The position numbers were made by a program, and so were the translations under genes. Below the pieces are notes generated by a model. That model saw only the letters and a list, made by a program, of their open reading frames with translations, did no database searches and was not told the origin of the DNA. 64,000 bases of DNA, taken from NCBI RefSeq assembly GCF_002994745.2, contig NC_037092.1, positions 5,694,501 to 5,758,500 on the forward strand, in the 5' to 3' direction. This document shows, in pieces, positions 32,467 through 44,322 of this stretch; position 1 is the first letter of the stretch, and each line of letters opens with the position of its first letter. Source of the stretch: Rosa chinensis (taxonomy: Eukaryota; Streptophyta; Magnoliopsida; Rosales; Rosaceae).

Positions 32467-34224
32467 CTTCGCCCGTGACTTCACAAAGTCACCGGGACAG
32501 TCATACGATCAACATATTAAAATTTGAAGTAAAACCGATGGTCTGATCTTCACAGATCGTAAACTGAAGATAAAACGTAAAAACGTTAAATAGTAACGTC
32601 AAAACGTAAATCCACTATTTATCAACTTTTTCTAAAATAATCATATAATATATCAAAACGCTCGTATGGATGCATAGATGAATAAACTGAAAACATAACA
32701 CAAAAATACGGCCGGACGCGCCGCCACGCGCCGCCACAAGCGGCGGTCAAACCGGCGGTCAACGTCGGCGGTCAACGCCGGGCCAACCACCTCCGATGGC
32801 AAAGTGACCAACTACAAACTTCTTCAGAATTAAAGGGTGATCAACTTTCATAACTGGAGCTAAGTCTGGTTTGGCCTAGATCGTCTTAGATCAAGCTTTG
32901 AAGTTTGGATTAATCTGGATCGTCGATCCAAAACCCAGATTCAATCAGAACCGTCGAAAAAGTCAAACCATGATCTAGCGTTCTATACACAAAATCGTGA
33001 TGAAAGACTTACATGGGGATGATCAGCATGAGGAGGAGATCACGAAAATGGGAACGATCGGCCCGTGCATCGCCGGAAAAGTCGTTTTCCAGCCGGGTCG
33101 GGTTTCGCACGGCTGGGGTGGCTTCGATCCACGTCTGGGGGCAGCGGCGGGGCACGGCGACACAGGAGGGAGGCCAGCCGTGCGACGGCGAACTCGGGAA
33201 AGGCCGGGTCCGGGGCCGGAGGAGGCCGGAGGGCCGCCGTTCGGCCAGGTCGGGTCGAGCGGTTCCGCCGCGTGGGAGAGGAGAGAGAACGGAGAGTTTG
33301 GGGGACCAAAATGAAATTTTGAGAAACTTTCGTCCTTCCGAAAAAATCTGATTTTCCACCTATTTATAGAAAAATTCCAATTTTCAAATATTCATAACTT
33401 ATTCATACGAACTCCGAATATTGCGTTCCACATATGCACGTGATCGTATCGACGAGCTCTACAACTTTCATGAAGGAAGTTTTCCCAAATTCGGTATGTA
33501 TAAAAAGTCACTTTTTGATGCCCCCCTAAATAACGTTCGATTTCGAAAATAAAATCGTTCGAACTACTTCCACAACTTCTCCAAGCTTCGTACTCGCTCC
33601 TAATACCGAGAAATCAATTATAAAAATCCACGGAATTTAATTTGGATTTTTCGGGGTATTACATCGCGGCCCAACAGGGGTAGTCCACTAAGGAGGCATG
33701 CTCCAGGCTCAGCAGCCTGATTTGGGCCCAGTCCACCATTTTCTTCCACCCCTCGTCGTCCGTCACCTTCCGGCAGTGTTACAGCCGATCCATACCGCCG
33801 ACCCGTAGACGCGATCCACGCCGCTGACCATCGTCTTCCCAAGCCACGCCGTCAATCTGCATCATCATGGAACAACCCCGTCCTCGTTCTGGGTTCTCAC
33901 ATCCCCACACCACCGTCGATTGAAACTCCAGGGGGCGCCGGCGATCCAAGAGACCCATCGCAACCACTGGTTACCGACCGGTAACAGCACGATCTGATCC
34001 TCCATCACGAGCCCAGCCGGATCGAAACTGACCAGACCAGAATCACGACCCCTCCGACGAAAACCCATGGGTGTTAGATATTGATCTCCCGTCCGGCAGC
34101 AACCCCATGACGGTGGGGAGGCCGGAGGCCAACCAAACGTCCAGGCGCCGCCGGACGAGCACAATGTTGCAGCAAACAGAGACCTCCCCACCTTAACTAA
34201 TATTAATAAATGTTATAAGTTAAT

Positions 34225-34260
<36 letters not shown>

Positions 34261-34769
34261 TATGATCAATAAAAAACAAAGAGTCTTGTATTACTTATAT
34301 AACCATTGAGCCACATTTTGAGAAGAAAAAAAAAATGTATTTTGTTTTTTGTTAAACAAAATAAGGCCCATTTCGGCCCTATTTGGCTCTATTCGGAAGG
34401 TCGGCCCAACCCGGCCCTAGCGAATCGGGCTTTTCGGGCAAGTAAGGATTAGCATATTTAAACCCCGGTCCGACCCTACCCGGCCCTAAATTTTGCTAAC
34501 TTTAACTAAGCCCGGCCCGACCCTAAACTGGGCCTCATCAAAAAACCCGCGGATCAAGGGCCGAAGGAGGCCCGCCGACCGGGAGGGCTAAAAGCCTGGC
34601 CCGGCCCGTCAAAAAGCCCGCCATAGGCCCGGCCCGGTGGGTAGAGGGCCGAGCTTGGTTTAGGGGTTTGAAACCCGGCCCGGCCCATAGGCCAGGCCCG
34701 CCAAAAGCTCGTTAGGCCAAGCCCGTAAAAGTCCGCAAACAAAAAATATTATATAAATAACACTGAAAC

Positions 34770-35395
34770 TGTTGTGCAAAACACCTAACTTCGCTGAATT
34801 ACTGGGAACTTATCGGATGGAATTAGGAGCTCTACCCTATATACATGGAAAGCCCCATGTGTCTAGCTTCTGAAGAAGTTTACGGTTTACGGTTTCGACT
34901 TTTCTAGAAGGAGTTATGGCAATTTAAGTGAATGCAGTTTTGCTTGAACGAGAATCTGCAACGCAGAAATTATTGTGCAGAACACCCAACTTCACTGAAT
35001 TACTGGGAACTTCTCAGATGGAATTAAGAGCTATACCCTATATGCACGGAAAGCCCCATGTGTCTAATTTCTGAGGAATTTTAAGGTTTGCGATTCCGAC
35101 TTTTCTAGAAGGAGTTATGGCAGTTTAAGTGAAGGCAGTTCTGCTTGGACGGGAATCTGCAACATCTTTTACAAGTTCATGTCTAGAACAGAACTTTGCT
35201 GAATTACTGGGAACTTCTCGGATAGAATTAGGAGTTGTACCCTATATGCACGGAAAGCCCCATGTGTCTAGTTTCTGAAGAATTTTACGGTTTGTGATTC
35301 CTACTTTTCTAGGAGTTATGGCAATTTAAGTGAAGGCAGTTCAGCTTGGACGAGAATCTGCAACATCTTTTACAAGTTTATGTCTAGAAGGCCCA
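34770..35395. repeat. Tandem repeat, about 0.2-kb unit, 3 copies
   Basis: GAATTACTGGGAACTT begins at about 34796, 34997 and 35201, with the same order of motifs after each (CCCTATA, GGAAAGCCCCATGTGTCTA, GGAGTTATGGCA, GGGAATCTGCAAC), so the period is about 201-204 bp. Confidence 0.9.
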
Positions 35396-35559
35396 GCACA
35401 TATATTTGGAAATGTTCAGTGTGCCACATCATCATTATGTGTGTGTGCGTGTGTCTCTTTGTGTGAGTGTGAATTTGTTGTAATTTGGCTTATGGTGAAA
35501 TTGGACGTTCTCATACTTCTATATAGAATATGTGCATATATATTACTATATGTCATTAC

Positions 35560-37290
35560 TACGGTTGACCGATTCGATCGGATTCGAAAATATGGTGAAA
35601 TTAGCTAAATTTTTTACCACACTGATAATTTATTATAATAATCTCATCCAACGGTCGGTTTTTTCATTTTATTTGAATTGATAGAGGTTGCCCTTTGGAG
35701 TGTATGATATATAAATATAGCTTTATAAGAGTAACTAAGTTTGACCTAGCTGATCAAATTCGAAACGAGAACCAAATTGGCTGGATTTTCTACGACCAAC
35801 ATAAAACATTACAATCTCTCCATCGAGCGGTTGGTTTCTCCGAATTCATTTTCCATTTCATGGTTGTTTTAGAATGAACCTCAACAATTTAAATGCAATG
35901 TATAAGTCGATACAACTTTAGAAGGCAAATTGGTATACGGCAACGTCTTTGTAATTAAAATTGAAGTTTTTATCTTATGTTCACACACATCCATCTATGG
36001 AATATTTACAGACGTGATGTGAAAAAATAAGCACGTTTCGCGGTCTTCATGCAATCGGTCGAGTAAGAAAACATACAAGTGACGACGGTTGACCAATTCG
36101 ATTGGATTTGAAATTATGGTGAAATTGGCTAAATTTTTTACCACACTCATAATTTATTGTAATAATCATATCCAACAGTTGGTTTTTCCATTTTCTTTGA
36201 ATTGATAGAGGTTGCTCTTTAGAGTGTATGATATATAAATATAGGTTTATAAGAGTAACTAAGTTTGACCTAGTTGATCGAATTCGAAACGAGAACTAAA
36301 TTGGCTGAAATTTTTACAACCACCATAAAACATTACAATCTCTCCATTGAGCTATTGGTTTCTCCAAATTCATTTTTCACTTCATGTTTGCTTTAGAATG
36401 AATCTCAACAATTTAAATGCAATGTATAAGTTATACAACTTTAGGAGGCAAATTGGTATACGGCAACGTCTTTGTAATTAAAATTGAAGTTTTTATCTTA
36501 TGTTCACACACATTCATCTATGGAATATTTACAGACGTGATGTGAAAAAATAAGCACGTTTCGCTGTAGTCATGCCATCGGTCAACTAAGAAGACATACA
36601 AGTGACGACGGTTGACCAATTCGATCGGATTCGAAAAATGGTGAAATTGGCTAAATTTTTTACCACACTCATAATTTATTGTAATAATCATATCCAACGG
36701 TTGGTTTTTCCATTTTCTTTAAATTAATAGAGGTTTCTCTTTAGAGTGTATAATATATAAATATAGGTTTATAAGAATAACTAAGTTTGACCTAGTTGAT
36801 CGAATTCGAAACGAGAACCAAATTGGCTAAATTTTTTACAACCACCATAAAACATTACAATCTCTCCATCGAGTGGTTGGTTTCTCCAAATTCATTTTCC
36901 ACTTCATGTTTGCTTTAGAATGAACCTCAACAATTTAAATGCAATGTATAAGTTATACAACTTTAAGAGGCAAATTGGTATAGACCAACGTATTTGTAAT
37001 TAAAATTGAAATTTTTATCTTATGTCCACGCACATCCATCGATGAAATATTTACAAACGTGATGTAAAAAATAAGCACGTTTTACGGTCGTTACGCCATC
37101 GGTCAACCAAGAAAACATACAAATAACTACGGTTGACCAATCTGATCGGGTTCGAAACGACGAGGAAATTGACTAAATTTTTAACCACACACATAATTTA
37201 TTGTAATAATCACATCCAACGGTCGTTTTTCCCATTTTCTTTGAATTGATAGCGGTTGCTCTTTGGAATGCATGATATATAAATATAGAT
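35560..37290. repeat. 0.52-kb satellite, about 3.3 copies
   Basis: CGGTTGACC starts at 35572, 36086, 36609 and 37130 (periods 514-523 bp). Each unit contains a second, diverged half (TTTGACCTAGTTGATCG and an ACAACCACCATAAAACATT block), so the unit itself arose by internal duplication. Short matches also occur at 9150-9195. Confidence 0.9.
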
Positions 37291-37551
37291 TTATAAAAAA
37301 ATTAGTGTCTTTAAATATTTATTATAAATAAAGCCCACAAGGCCCATCCCGAAAAAGCCCGCAAGACCCGCTTTACATGGACGGGCTTGGATCCTTCGAT
37401 TTACAATGAATCCCAGTCCGGCCCGGCCCACCATTATTTAAAAATATATTAAGGCCCGGCCCAGCCCAGCCCGTTGACGAACCCTACCCTAAACCCTCAA
37501 ATTTAGGGTGGGGCCGGCCCTAACCCGGCTATGATGACTCCTAGTTTCACT

Positions 37552-38009
37552 CACAATGGCTTTAATGACACTAACACCAAAAAGATTTTTTTTTAATTTT
37601 TAATTTTTTATCCTTTCTCTCTACATTTGGACATAAAAATAAAAAAATTAAAAAAAAACACTAGTGCCAAGTGCCAACAAGTAAAAGTTTTCATGCTTTG
37701 GACTTTTGTCGGTAAAGTTCTCAAAACCAAAAAAAAAAAAATAGTCAATGAAATATTCGTCTGTAATGTCTCAAAAATTTTAAAAGGAAGAGTGTGCAAA
37801 CAAAAATTTTCAAAGTCTTACTCGGTCTGTATCGTGAAATTATTAATAGAGTCTCTTGTTGACAATATTTTTATCGGCAAAGATTTGAAACATTAAAACA
37901 CCGAGCACATATAAATAATAGATTGATGAAACAAAATAAATATGAAGAACACATACATATACAATAGAGATGTAAGATACATTCTTGAACTAAAACCACG
38001 AATAATGTA
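37552..38009. other. Intergenic, nothing recognised
   Basis: AT-rich stretch between the outer hAT element and the F-box pseudogene. The last 30 bases resemble the sequence after the intact F-box stop codon. Confidence 0.45.
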
Positions 38010-39771
38010 CTATTGTAAAAATATAATTCGAGTATTGGTCTTTACTTCCTTGAGTTTGTCTTGGATAACTGCCCTAGGTCTTGCTAGATAATTCTTGCTG
38101 CCGGAGTAGCTGATCTTTGCATCAACATCATTGGAATAGTATTCTGCAAATGGCTCAATAACCATTATGGTAAGCCACGTTGTATACTTTAGGATACAAA
38201 TGGTAAACTCTATTTCGGACCAAGTACCATGAAAATTCCGCATATTAAATATTTTCAAGTTGCCATGTATGAATGCAGAAAGATTCTTTATCTCTCGTTC
38301 ATCAGTGTCGAGAAAGTAATAAGTCTTGGACCTATTTCAAGTTCTTCTAAAATGGGTGCAGCCTTGAGAAAATCCAGAAGGCAAAGGAGATCCTCATCAT
38401 TGTATTTCTGAACTAGGGAGTAGATATTGATAAAGTGAAGAATGTAACTCATCAAGGTCAGCACAATCAGGGATCAGAAATTCAGAATACACAGTTCAAG
38501 AACAAATATCCAGTCAACCAATTCAAGGCTCAGGATTTGATCTCAGTCAACAAGCCTCCTCATCAACAGAATGCACACGTGGTACTCATCCAGACAAAGA
38601 TCAAGTGAGAGAAATTAGTTGTAGTGATAGATTGGAGGAGGATACGTGTCAGATATCTCATGGTGCTGTTAGTAATTAGTTAGTACAGCTAGCAATTAGT
38701 TGGTGCTAATTGATATGTTAGAGAGAGTTTGTTATTCTTGTAATAGTATAAAAGGAACTAATCAGCTCATAATTGTTAGCTTAGCTCAATTGTAAAAACA
38801 GTTTCAAAGAAAATATCAAAAGTTTGGTAGCTTTTCTCTCTACCTACTTCGTCTTCCTCATTCATCTCTGTACGTACCTAGATTTCTAGGGTTTCTGCAA
38901 ACTCCATAGCCATTTTCTTTGCTCTTCCGCTGTCACCATGATTTCTAGCAGATATCCACCTTCAATTTCTTGAGATTATTTCCAGAAGCTGGTATGCTTT
39001 TCCGGGTCGATAAGAAGATGAAGAGTCTCAAGCCCGGGAGGTAATAATGGATCAAAAACCGTGCCTGACAAATAAACTCTTGCTAATAATTAAGCGTGGA
39101 GTTTTGACAGAAACAGTGCTCGTTTTATATGAAATGTATTCCACGGAGGCAAGATTTCGTGCAAAACTCTATATTTTTGGTTATGCCCTCACAATACAAC
39201 ACTTTGAGATCATTTAGACGATCGCCGGCAACAATATTCCGATGTGAATCACCATCCGCTTTACTCAGATGTAAACCAACCCTGCAGCCATGTAAGGTCC
39301 AGCTTTCAAGTGACGCACAAACAAAAGAGAGGTCTGCGCGCCGTAAAACTTTCAACGACGGTAGCATAACGAAGAACAAGAATAGTAAGCCGATTGAACA
39401 TTTAAAATTGGGAGGAGGTCGCAGAATGCCTCCATACATGGCAAAGAGTTTAAACTTAAAGGACCAGAGCCTGCAACGTTACTTGTTCTGAAAGCAACCA
39501 ATGAGGGAAAACATAAATATAGAAGATGAAGTTCTTCAACTCCCTTTGTAATTGCGAAACGAATCCATTCATCAAGAACGTGATCATTCGATCAGTGTGT
39601 TCCAGTTCGAAAGAGTCAACCTTTTTTCCTTTATACAGCTGCAAATATTTATCCACAAAACGTACAAAATGTTTCTCGTCAACTATATGTCTGCTTCCGA
39701 AAACGTTTGAGGAGTCAAATAAAAGATTGCGCCTCGTTAGTAAAAAGGGCCTCCGGTCACGGCAAACCAAG
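38010..39771 (-). pseudogene. F-box/FBD/LRR pseudogene (copy B)
   Basis: Clear homology along its length to the intact F-box gene at 11080-12528. The FBD end is at 38010-38258 (NFHGTWSEIEFTICILKYTT). Leucine-rich pieces follow (ILRPPPNF, CASLESWTLHGCRVG, NIVAGDRLNDLKVLYC), and then a block after the F-box (VCRDRRPFLLTRRNLLFD, KYLQLYKGKKVDSFE). It is disabled by frameshifts, stops, small deletions and a 523-bp solo LTR at 38428-38950. Homology ends abruptly at 39771, so the first part of the F-box and the basic N-terminus are missing. It is the partner of the intact LEC2 gene in copy B. Confidence 0.9.
38428..38950 (+). mobile_element. Solo LTR (523 bp), probably Copia
   Basis: Starts TGATAAAG, ends TTCTAGCA; the duplication GATAT flanks it (38423-38427 and 38951-38955). 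The F-box pseudogene sequence continues across it. A TATA-like AGTATAAAAGG lies at 38744-38754. The size suggests Copia. Confidence 0.85.
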
Positions 39772-41217
39772 TGCCTTGATTAATGAAACCGTCGAATACA
39801 AGGGGGGACATTGAGCCTAAACTACCCCTGATTAAAATAGGCATATAGAGAGTCTCTACTAAATAGCTGTATTCAACCAGGCACAAACTAGTAAAGAGTG
39901 CTCTACTAGGTACTCTATTTGCTTTGACATAGCGGTGACATAACAGAAAGATAACTCGATTACAACATAGCATAATTATACGCATAGCTTTCCTACAATG
40001 TTGCTACCAGAGAGTAAAACCGACGACACTTTGTTTCATTTTACCACTAGGAGGTTGTGACCATTTAATACTGGATCGTCGCCTCGCTAGGCCAGACAAG
40101 GCACTGAGAGGTGTCTGGCCTAGCGAGTGCATACACAGGCATTTAGCCCGACTAACCCTACAAGATACATGCAGGAACTTATTACTCTCCAAAGACGAGA
40201 CAATACTAACTAGCTATAATAAGTAAAATTAAAAACAAAAATAAAAACTCCAACGCAAGCATCAATCCAAAATGCAAACAGATCACAAGCTGCTAAGTAA
40301 GCGTGGCCCAACCCCACCACCTCCGACGGACCACCTGCTGCAACGCACATCCACCCTCACCGGATCGCGGTCAACCTTGTTCCATCCGGGCCGCGCCGTG
40401 GAAAAACGTCACCCTCTCCAAACTTTCCCTTCCCTATGCCGGAATCAAAAGCCCAGATGCAGATCGAAAAATTCCAATCGGATCCAACCCATATTAGGTC
40501 AGTTCGCGCCAAGCCAAGCAATGCCTCCACGATCCCATCAACTCCAGCCCACCTCCGAACCCTCGATGCCACTAATAACATATATTGTGTGTGTGACGAT
40601 GTTGGCAGGAATGTCAAAGTCGGAAGATTTATTTTCCTCTCCAGACCACATACACACACACACACGCCATATCGGTGTATGGAATAGGTTTTGATATTTT
40701 TATGTGGGCATTTGGAACATATTGAAAAATAAATTTTGGAATTGATAGTTTTTCATTCTATTGTAGTATTTAATTGGTAAGTCATAAGAATGAAAGATAA
40801 AAGTATAATTTTTAATAACGCCCTTTTATTAATTTAACAGACAAATATAACATCAAATTATTAAACAAAGAATCACAAGAAACTGCATATGTTCCATCTA
40901 TATACAACATGGGAATTAACCCAATTGCCCGAGTTGGAACACAAACAAACTCTCATACAAGAAATTAACTACATAAACAAGTCATCAGGCCATCTCAATA
41001 TCATCTCATCAACTTCAGCATATATTGAACAATTATAAATGAAAAATAAAGAAATAGATTTGTCATATCTCAAGAAAAAGATACTTCCAGAATAAGATAA
41101 TCAACTTCTTCCTTCAAGAGCAAAAGAAAGCTTTGCATCCTAACTTTGAATTATTATCAACTTTTCTTAATTTATTTTTAGCAGGTAAGAGATCAAAAGA
41201 TAAAGGAAAAAAAAAGG
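39772..41217. other. Unassigned insertion(s) upstream of the F-box pseudogene
   Basis: Homology to copy A stops at 39771. 39772-40260 contains an inverted GCCTCGCTAGGCCAGACA/TGTCTGGCCTAGCGAG pair (about 40081-40127). 40300-40560 is GC-rich and resembles the 5' halves of the poly(A) retroposons, but I found no tail or duplication. 40700-41217 is AT-rich with nothing recognised. Confidence 0.35.
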
Positions 41218-41429
41218 GGTTAATTACATATAAGAGTGCATTTTTGAATGTCTTTTTAGTCATAAGGCCATCAATTAATTTTTTCTCTGCCACTAGATTA
41301 AAAAGGATGTTATAATTTGGATATAAAAAACTAATATATTTACATAAATGCCACTTGAGTAAAAATTCAACAATCATTCTCTCTCCCCTCTCCGGCAGGT
41401 CTCCGGCGAGTCTCCGGCAACTTCTCACG

Positions 41430-42150
41430 AACTCCAGCGACCACAAAACCTACTGTCAATAACACCAAAAGCTACTGTGGCAAGCAACAAAGCCTACTCT
41501 GATGAGATTTTCGGCAACCTCCGGCGAGGTCACAAAAGCTACTATCACTAGCAATAAAAGCTACTTTCACTAGCAACAAAAGTTACACTGGTGTGATTTC
41601 CGACAATGTCATAAAAGTTACTATCACCAGTCACAAAAGCTACTATCACAAACAAAAGCTACACTGGTGAAATTTCCAACGAGGTCACAAAAACTACTGT
41701 CACTAGCAACAAAAACTACTATCACCAGTAACAAAAACTACTGTCACTAACACAAGCTACGCTCTCCAAAATCAAAAGCTACTATCCTTACCAACAAAAG
41801 TTACTGTTACTAACACCAAAAACTACTCTCACCAGCAACAAACACTACTGTCACCAACACCAGAAAACTACTCTCACCAGTAACAAAAGCTACTCTAACC
41901 ATCATCAAAAGTTACTCTCAACAATGCCAAAAGCAATAAACAAGCAGAACAAAAACTACTCCCAGATATTGAGAAAACTATTCTCAGAGACCAACAAAAC
42001 TATGGAAATGTAAATGATACTGCTAAAATAAAAAAGCTATTGCAATGGAAAAAAGCTACTTTCGTAGTTGTAAAACACCACTACTATAGTTGTGAAAATC
42101 TATTACAATAGTTGTAGAAAGCTACTGTCAATGTGGTAATGCTAGTGTCA
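41430..42150. repeat. Minisatellite based on CAAAAGCTACTRTCACYAG
   Basis: About 25 imperfect copies of a unit near 20-30 bp with the constant core AAAAGCTACT or AAAAACTACT. Weaker copies occur to 42560. Confidence 0.85.
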
Positions 42151-43189
42151 TATTTCAAATGGCCACCATTGATGTTTCTTCTTGTCAAGCTGTACCACTC
42201 TACGCTAACCTTAGGCGTTATTTTGCCACCTTCAGCACTAGACTTCATTGCAACATTTCTTGGTTGGCCGAATGATCTCTTGGTCAATGGAGCCTTCACT
42301 ACCCAAATTGACATAATTTTCGTAATCTAGCACTGCAAATGCAAAGGGAAAGAATTCAAAAACAAAGATACAACAAAATATTAATATTTGAAATGCAAAC
42401 TAAAATCAGCAGCGTGCAGTTGCACTGTAAATGTGGTACTCTTTATTAACTGGATAATCAAAAACAAGTAATCTAAAAAGCTACTGATATAGGTACGTAA
42501 ACCTACTATGACACATGTACAAAGCTACTTGACCAGTAATAAAAAGCTACTGACAAATAAATTTATTGCACAAAATCATATGTTGATTGTCCATGTTTGT
42601 CCATGTTGATAGTGCAATACAAATCTCAACCAAGAAATGCTAGAAAACTAAGTTTCATACAAAATTCTGATACAGTGCTAGCATTACACTAACATACATG
42701 TAATAGCATATAAGATAAGACAACAATCAATCAATAACAAATGGCAATAGCCAGAATGTCAATCTTTTTGCTTCCTCTGAGCCTAACAAGGAATGCATTG
42801 TAAGCTGCAAGACCTCAAAATGCATTTTTCATTTTTGATTTGATTCTAAGAACCCATAGCAGTGAATACTACTCAGTACTCATCGATCATAAACAAAAGT
42901 TAAATCCAAATATACTACGAACAATTACTTCACAGTTTTCACTAGGCAATTAAAATCGAGGTTTTCAAAACAATTTGCAGCTATAAATTCAAATTCAAAC
43001 AAAATGGAAAATGCAAATTACTTGGGAGACGACGGAGCCGAGGCGAATCCGAGACTTGGAGACAATGAAGCCGAGGCAAGGGAGCACGAGAACGCTAGGA
43101 ACGTCAATGGCAGAACACCGAGAAACGCCGACAGCGCTCGGATCTACACCTAGAATGAGATCCGGAAGCACACCAACACCAAATTCAGA

Positions 43190-43365
43190 GGATGGCGACG
43201 TCGACCTTGTTAGTGACGAAGACTGGAGCTTGCTCGCAGACCTTGAACATCTACACGCACTGGTAGAGCGACGCGAGCTTGTTGGCACCGTGGATCTTCG
43301 AGTCGCAAGTCAGGCACAGGTAGGCCAAGTCAGTGAGGCAAAAGAAGGCCGCCAGCAACAACTTG
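43190..43365 (-). pseudogene. CONSTANS-like B-box zinc finger fragment
   Basis: The minus strand reads most of a first B-box ([20 protein letters not shown], then ANKLAS) and the start of a second (MFKVCEQAPVFVTNKVD). This is the tandem B-box arrangement of CONSTANS-like proteins, which control flowering and light responses. A TAG replaces the conserved Trp between the boxes, the first Cys pair is not recognisable, and the second box has lost a Cys (TNK for TCK). No CCT domain is found nearby. It lies inside the MULE-like element and is best read as a captured, dead fragment. Confidence 0.8.
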
Positions 43366-43685
43366 CCGGTTCGAAGGGCTTAAGGGAAAGGCACGGCAAG
43401 AAATCTCAAAGCCGAAGTACGAGCACGAGGTCGAGTTCACAGAGAAACCACAGGCGAGTAGAGAATCGGAGAGATCTGAGTTGGACTTCAGTGAGGTAGC
43501 TCCGATTGGAGCTTCTTCGTCATTGTCTTCAGGCATGGCGGCGCCGTTTCGAGGTTTTGCAAGCTTGGACCGATTGGAATCTCACCAGATCGGAGGCGGT
43601 GGTCGTCCGAATTAGAAGGGGGGAGCGTCGTGCCGGTGGTCGCCGGAAATGGGGGCGGAGACCAAAGGTGTGAAAATCTGTGGTC

Positions 43686-43686
<1 letters not shown>

Positions 43687-43765
<79 letters not shown>
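43687..43765. repeat. (GA)n microsatellite, about 79 bp
   Basis: An almost pure AG run near the right end of the MULE-like element. Confidence 0.95.
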
Positions 43766-43768
<3 letters not shown>

Positions 43769-43917
43769 AGGGCGTAGACTAATGGAAAAGAAAGTGGGAG
43801 GGTACAATTGTCACGAATGAATTAATTTGTGGAAGCAAGTGCCTCTATGTGTACAAAAACAATTAAGTGGCCTTATCACTAATTAAAGTTTCAAAAGATC
43901 ACTTATGTGTAATTTTC

Positions 43918-44322
43918 TATTAAAAAAAAAGATAAATGAATAATGAAAAAGACTAAATTACCCTCATATGTTTGGCACGTGGTAACACTTAATGATGGAA
44001 CTTGACGAAAGTTAATGAAAATATGTAAATTGACAAATTTTAGAAAAATTAGAGAGAAAAAATTGGGGGTATTACGGTCATTAAGCCCAAAATTTATTAA
44101 AACATTCAGTGGCTAATTGGCCATTATCATCCTTCTAATTACAGCTCAAGCTTCCATATATATATGTCCTTCGTTACAGACAGCAATGATTAGCCAAGTT
44201 CCCAACTTGCTACTGCCCACTAGTTTGAAAAGAATGTAGATTACAAGAACAAATTATTTCCTTCTGTAAGTTGAATACAAATAATTAACCTAGTAATTAC
44301 AGAGGCACTTATCACCACTCCA
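43918..44322. other. LEC2 3' flank
   Basis: Downstream of the LEC2 stop codon. AT-rich. The part nearest the gene (about 44240-44322) has a counterpart at 13877-13976 in copy A. Confidence 0.5.

Larger units (their letters stand above)
30550..33663 (-). mobile_element. Solo LTR (3.1 kb), Ty3/gypsy-like
   Basis: Starts TGTCACACCCCG, ends CGGGGTATTACA; the near-symmetric ends and the 5-bp duplication TCGCG (30545-30549 and 33664-33668) fix the boundaries. On the minus strand the TATA box CTATAAATAGG lies at about 33360-33370. It contains GC-rich segments (32700-33300) and a periodic CCAACGGTCGG array at 32181-32466. No gag or pol. Long LTRs with such ends are typical of Del/Tekay-like chromoviruses, which is inference. 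Confidence 0.9.
30191..34187 (-). mobile_element. Poly(A) retroposon 2 (LINE-like), split by a solo LTR
   Basis: A perfect 17-bp duplication CCACCTTAACTAATATT flanks it (30174-30190 and 34188-34204). It opens with a T run, the poly(A) tail of a minus-strand element. The sequence before the tail reads AATGAAATCC on the minus strand. Without the solo LTR at 30550-33663 and one TCGCG the element is about 0.88 kb. The 5' half (about 33690-34187) is GC-rich. No reverse transcriptase is seen. Confidence 0.85.
34529..37486. mobile_element. Non-autonomous hAT element, GGCCCGGCCC-rich family, copy 2
   Basis: The 8-bp duplication CCCTAAAC is at 34521-34528 and 37487-37494. The left end TGGGCCTCATCAAAAAACCC and right end TAGGGTTCGTCAACGGG (complement) correspond to those of the copy at 14165-15986. 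It is larger because it carries three 0.2-kb repeats and about 3.3 copies of a 0.52-kb satellite. It is inserted inside another hAT element with similar GGCCC-rich ends. Confidence 0.8.
28162..37543. mobile_element. hAT-type element (outer), heavily nested
   Basis: The 8-bp duplication GTTTCACT is at 28154-28161 and 37544-37551. Ends are TAGGGGTCATCAT and, on the complement, TAGGAGTCATCAT (12 of 13 identical). Subterminal GGCCC/CCCGACC motifs are dense at both ends. Its own sequence is short. Most of the 9.4 kb is later insertions: a Pack-MULE (28422-30043), a retroposon (30191-34187) and a second hAT (34529-37486). No transposase is seen. Confidence 0.8.
41218..43917. mobile_element. MULE-like element with a CONSTANS-like fragment
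   Basis: The ends align as an imperfect inverted repeat of about 60 bp: AATTACATATAAGAG and TAGTCATAAGGCCATC at the left, AATTACACATAAGTG and TAGTGATAAGGCCAC on the complement at the right. The exact ends and the duplication are obscured by A-runs. The inside holds a minisatellite, a B-box gene fragment and a GA microsatellite. No transposase. Confidence 0.5.

Noticed and set aside
33009..33359. Several overlapping open frames up to 116 codons on both strands
   Set aside because: A GC-rich stretch inside the 3.1-kb solo LTR; no frame has a recognisable domain.
43011..43499. 162-codon plus-strand frame
   Set aside because: Antisense shadow of the CONSTANS-like fragment and nearby GC-rich DNA.
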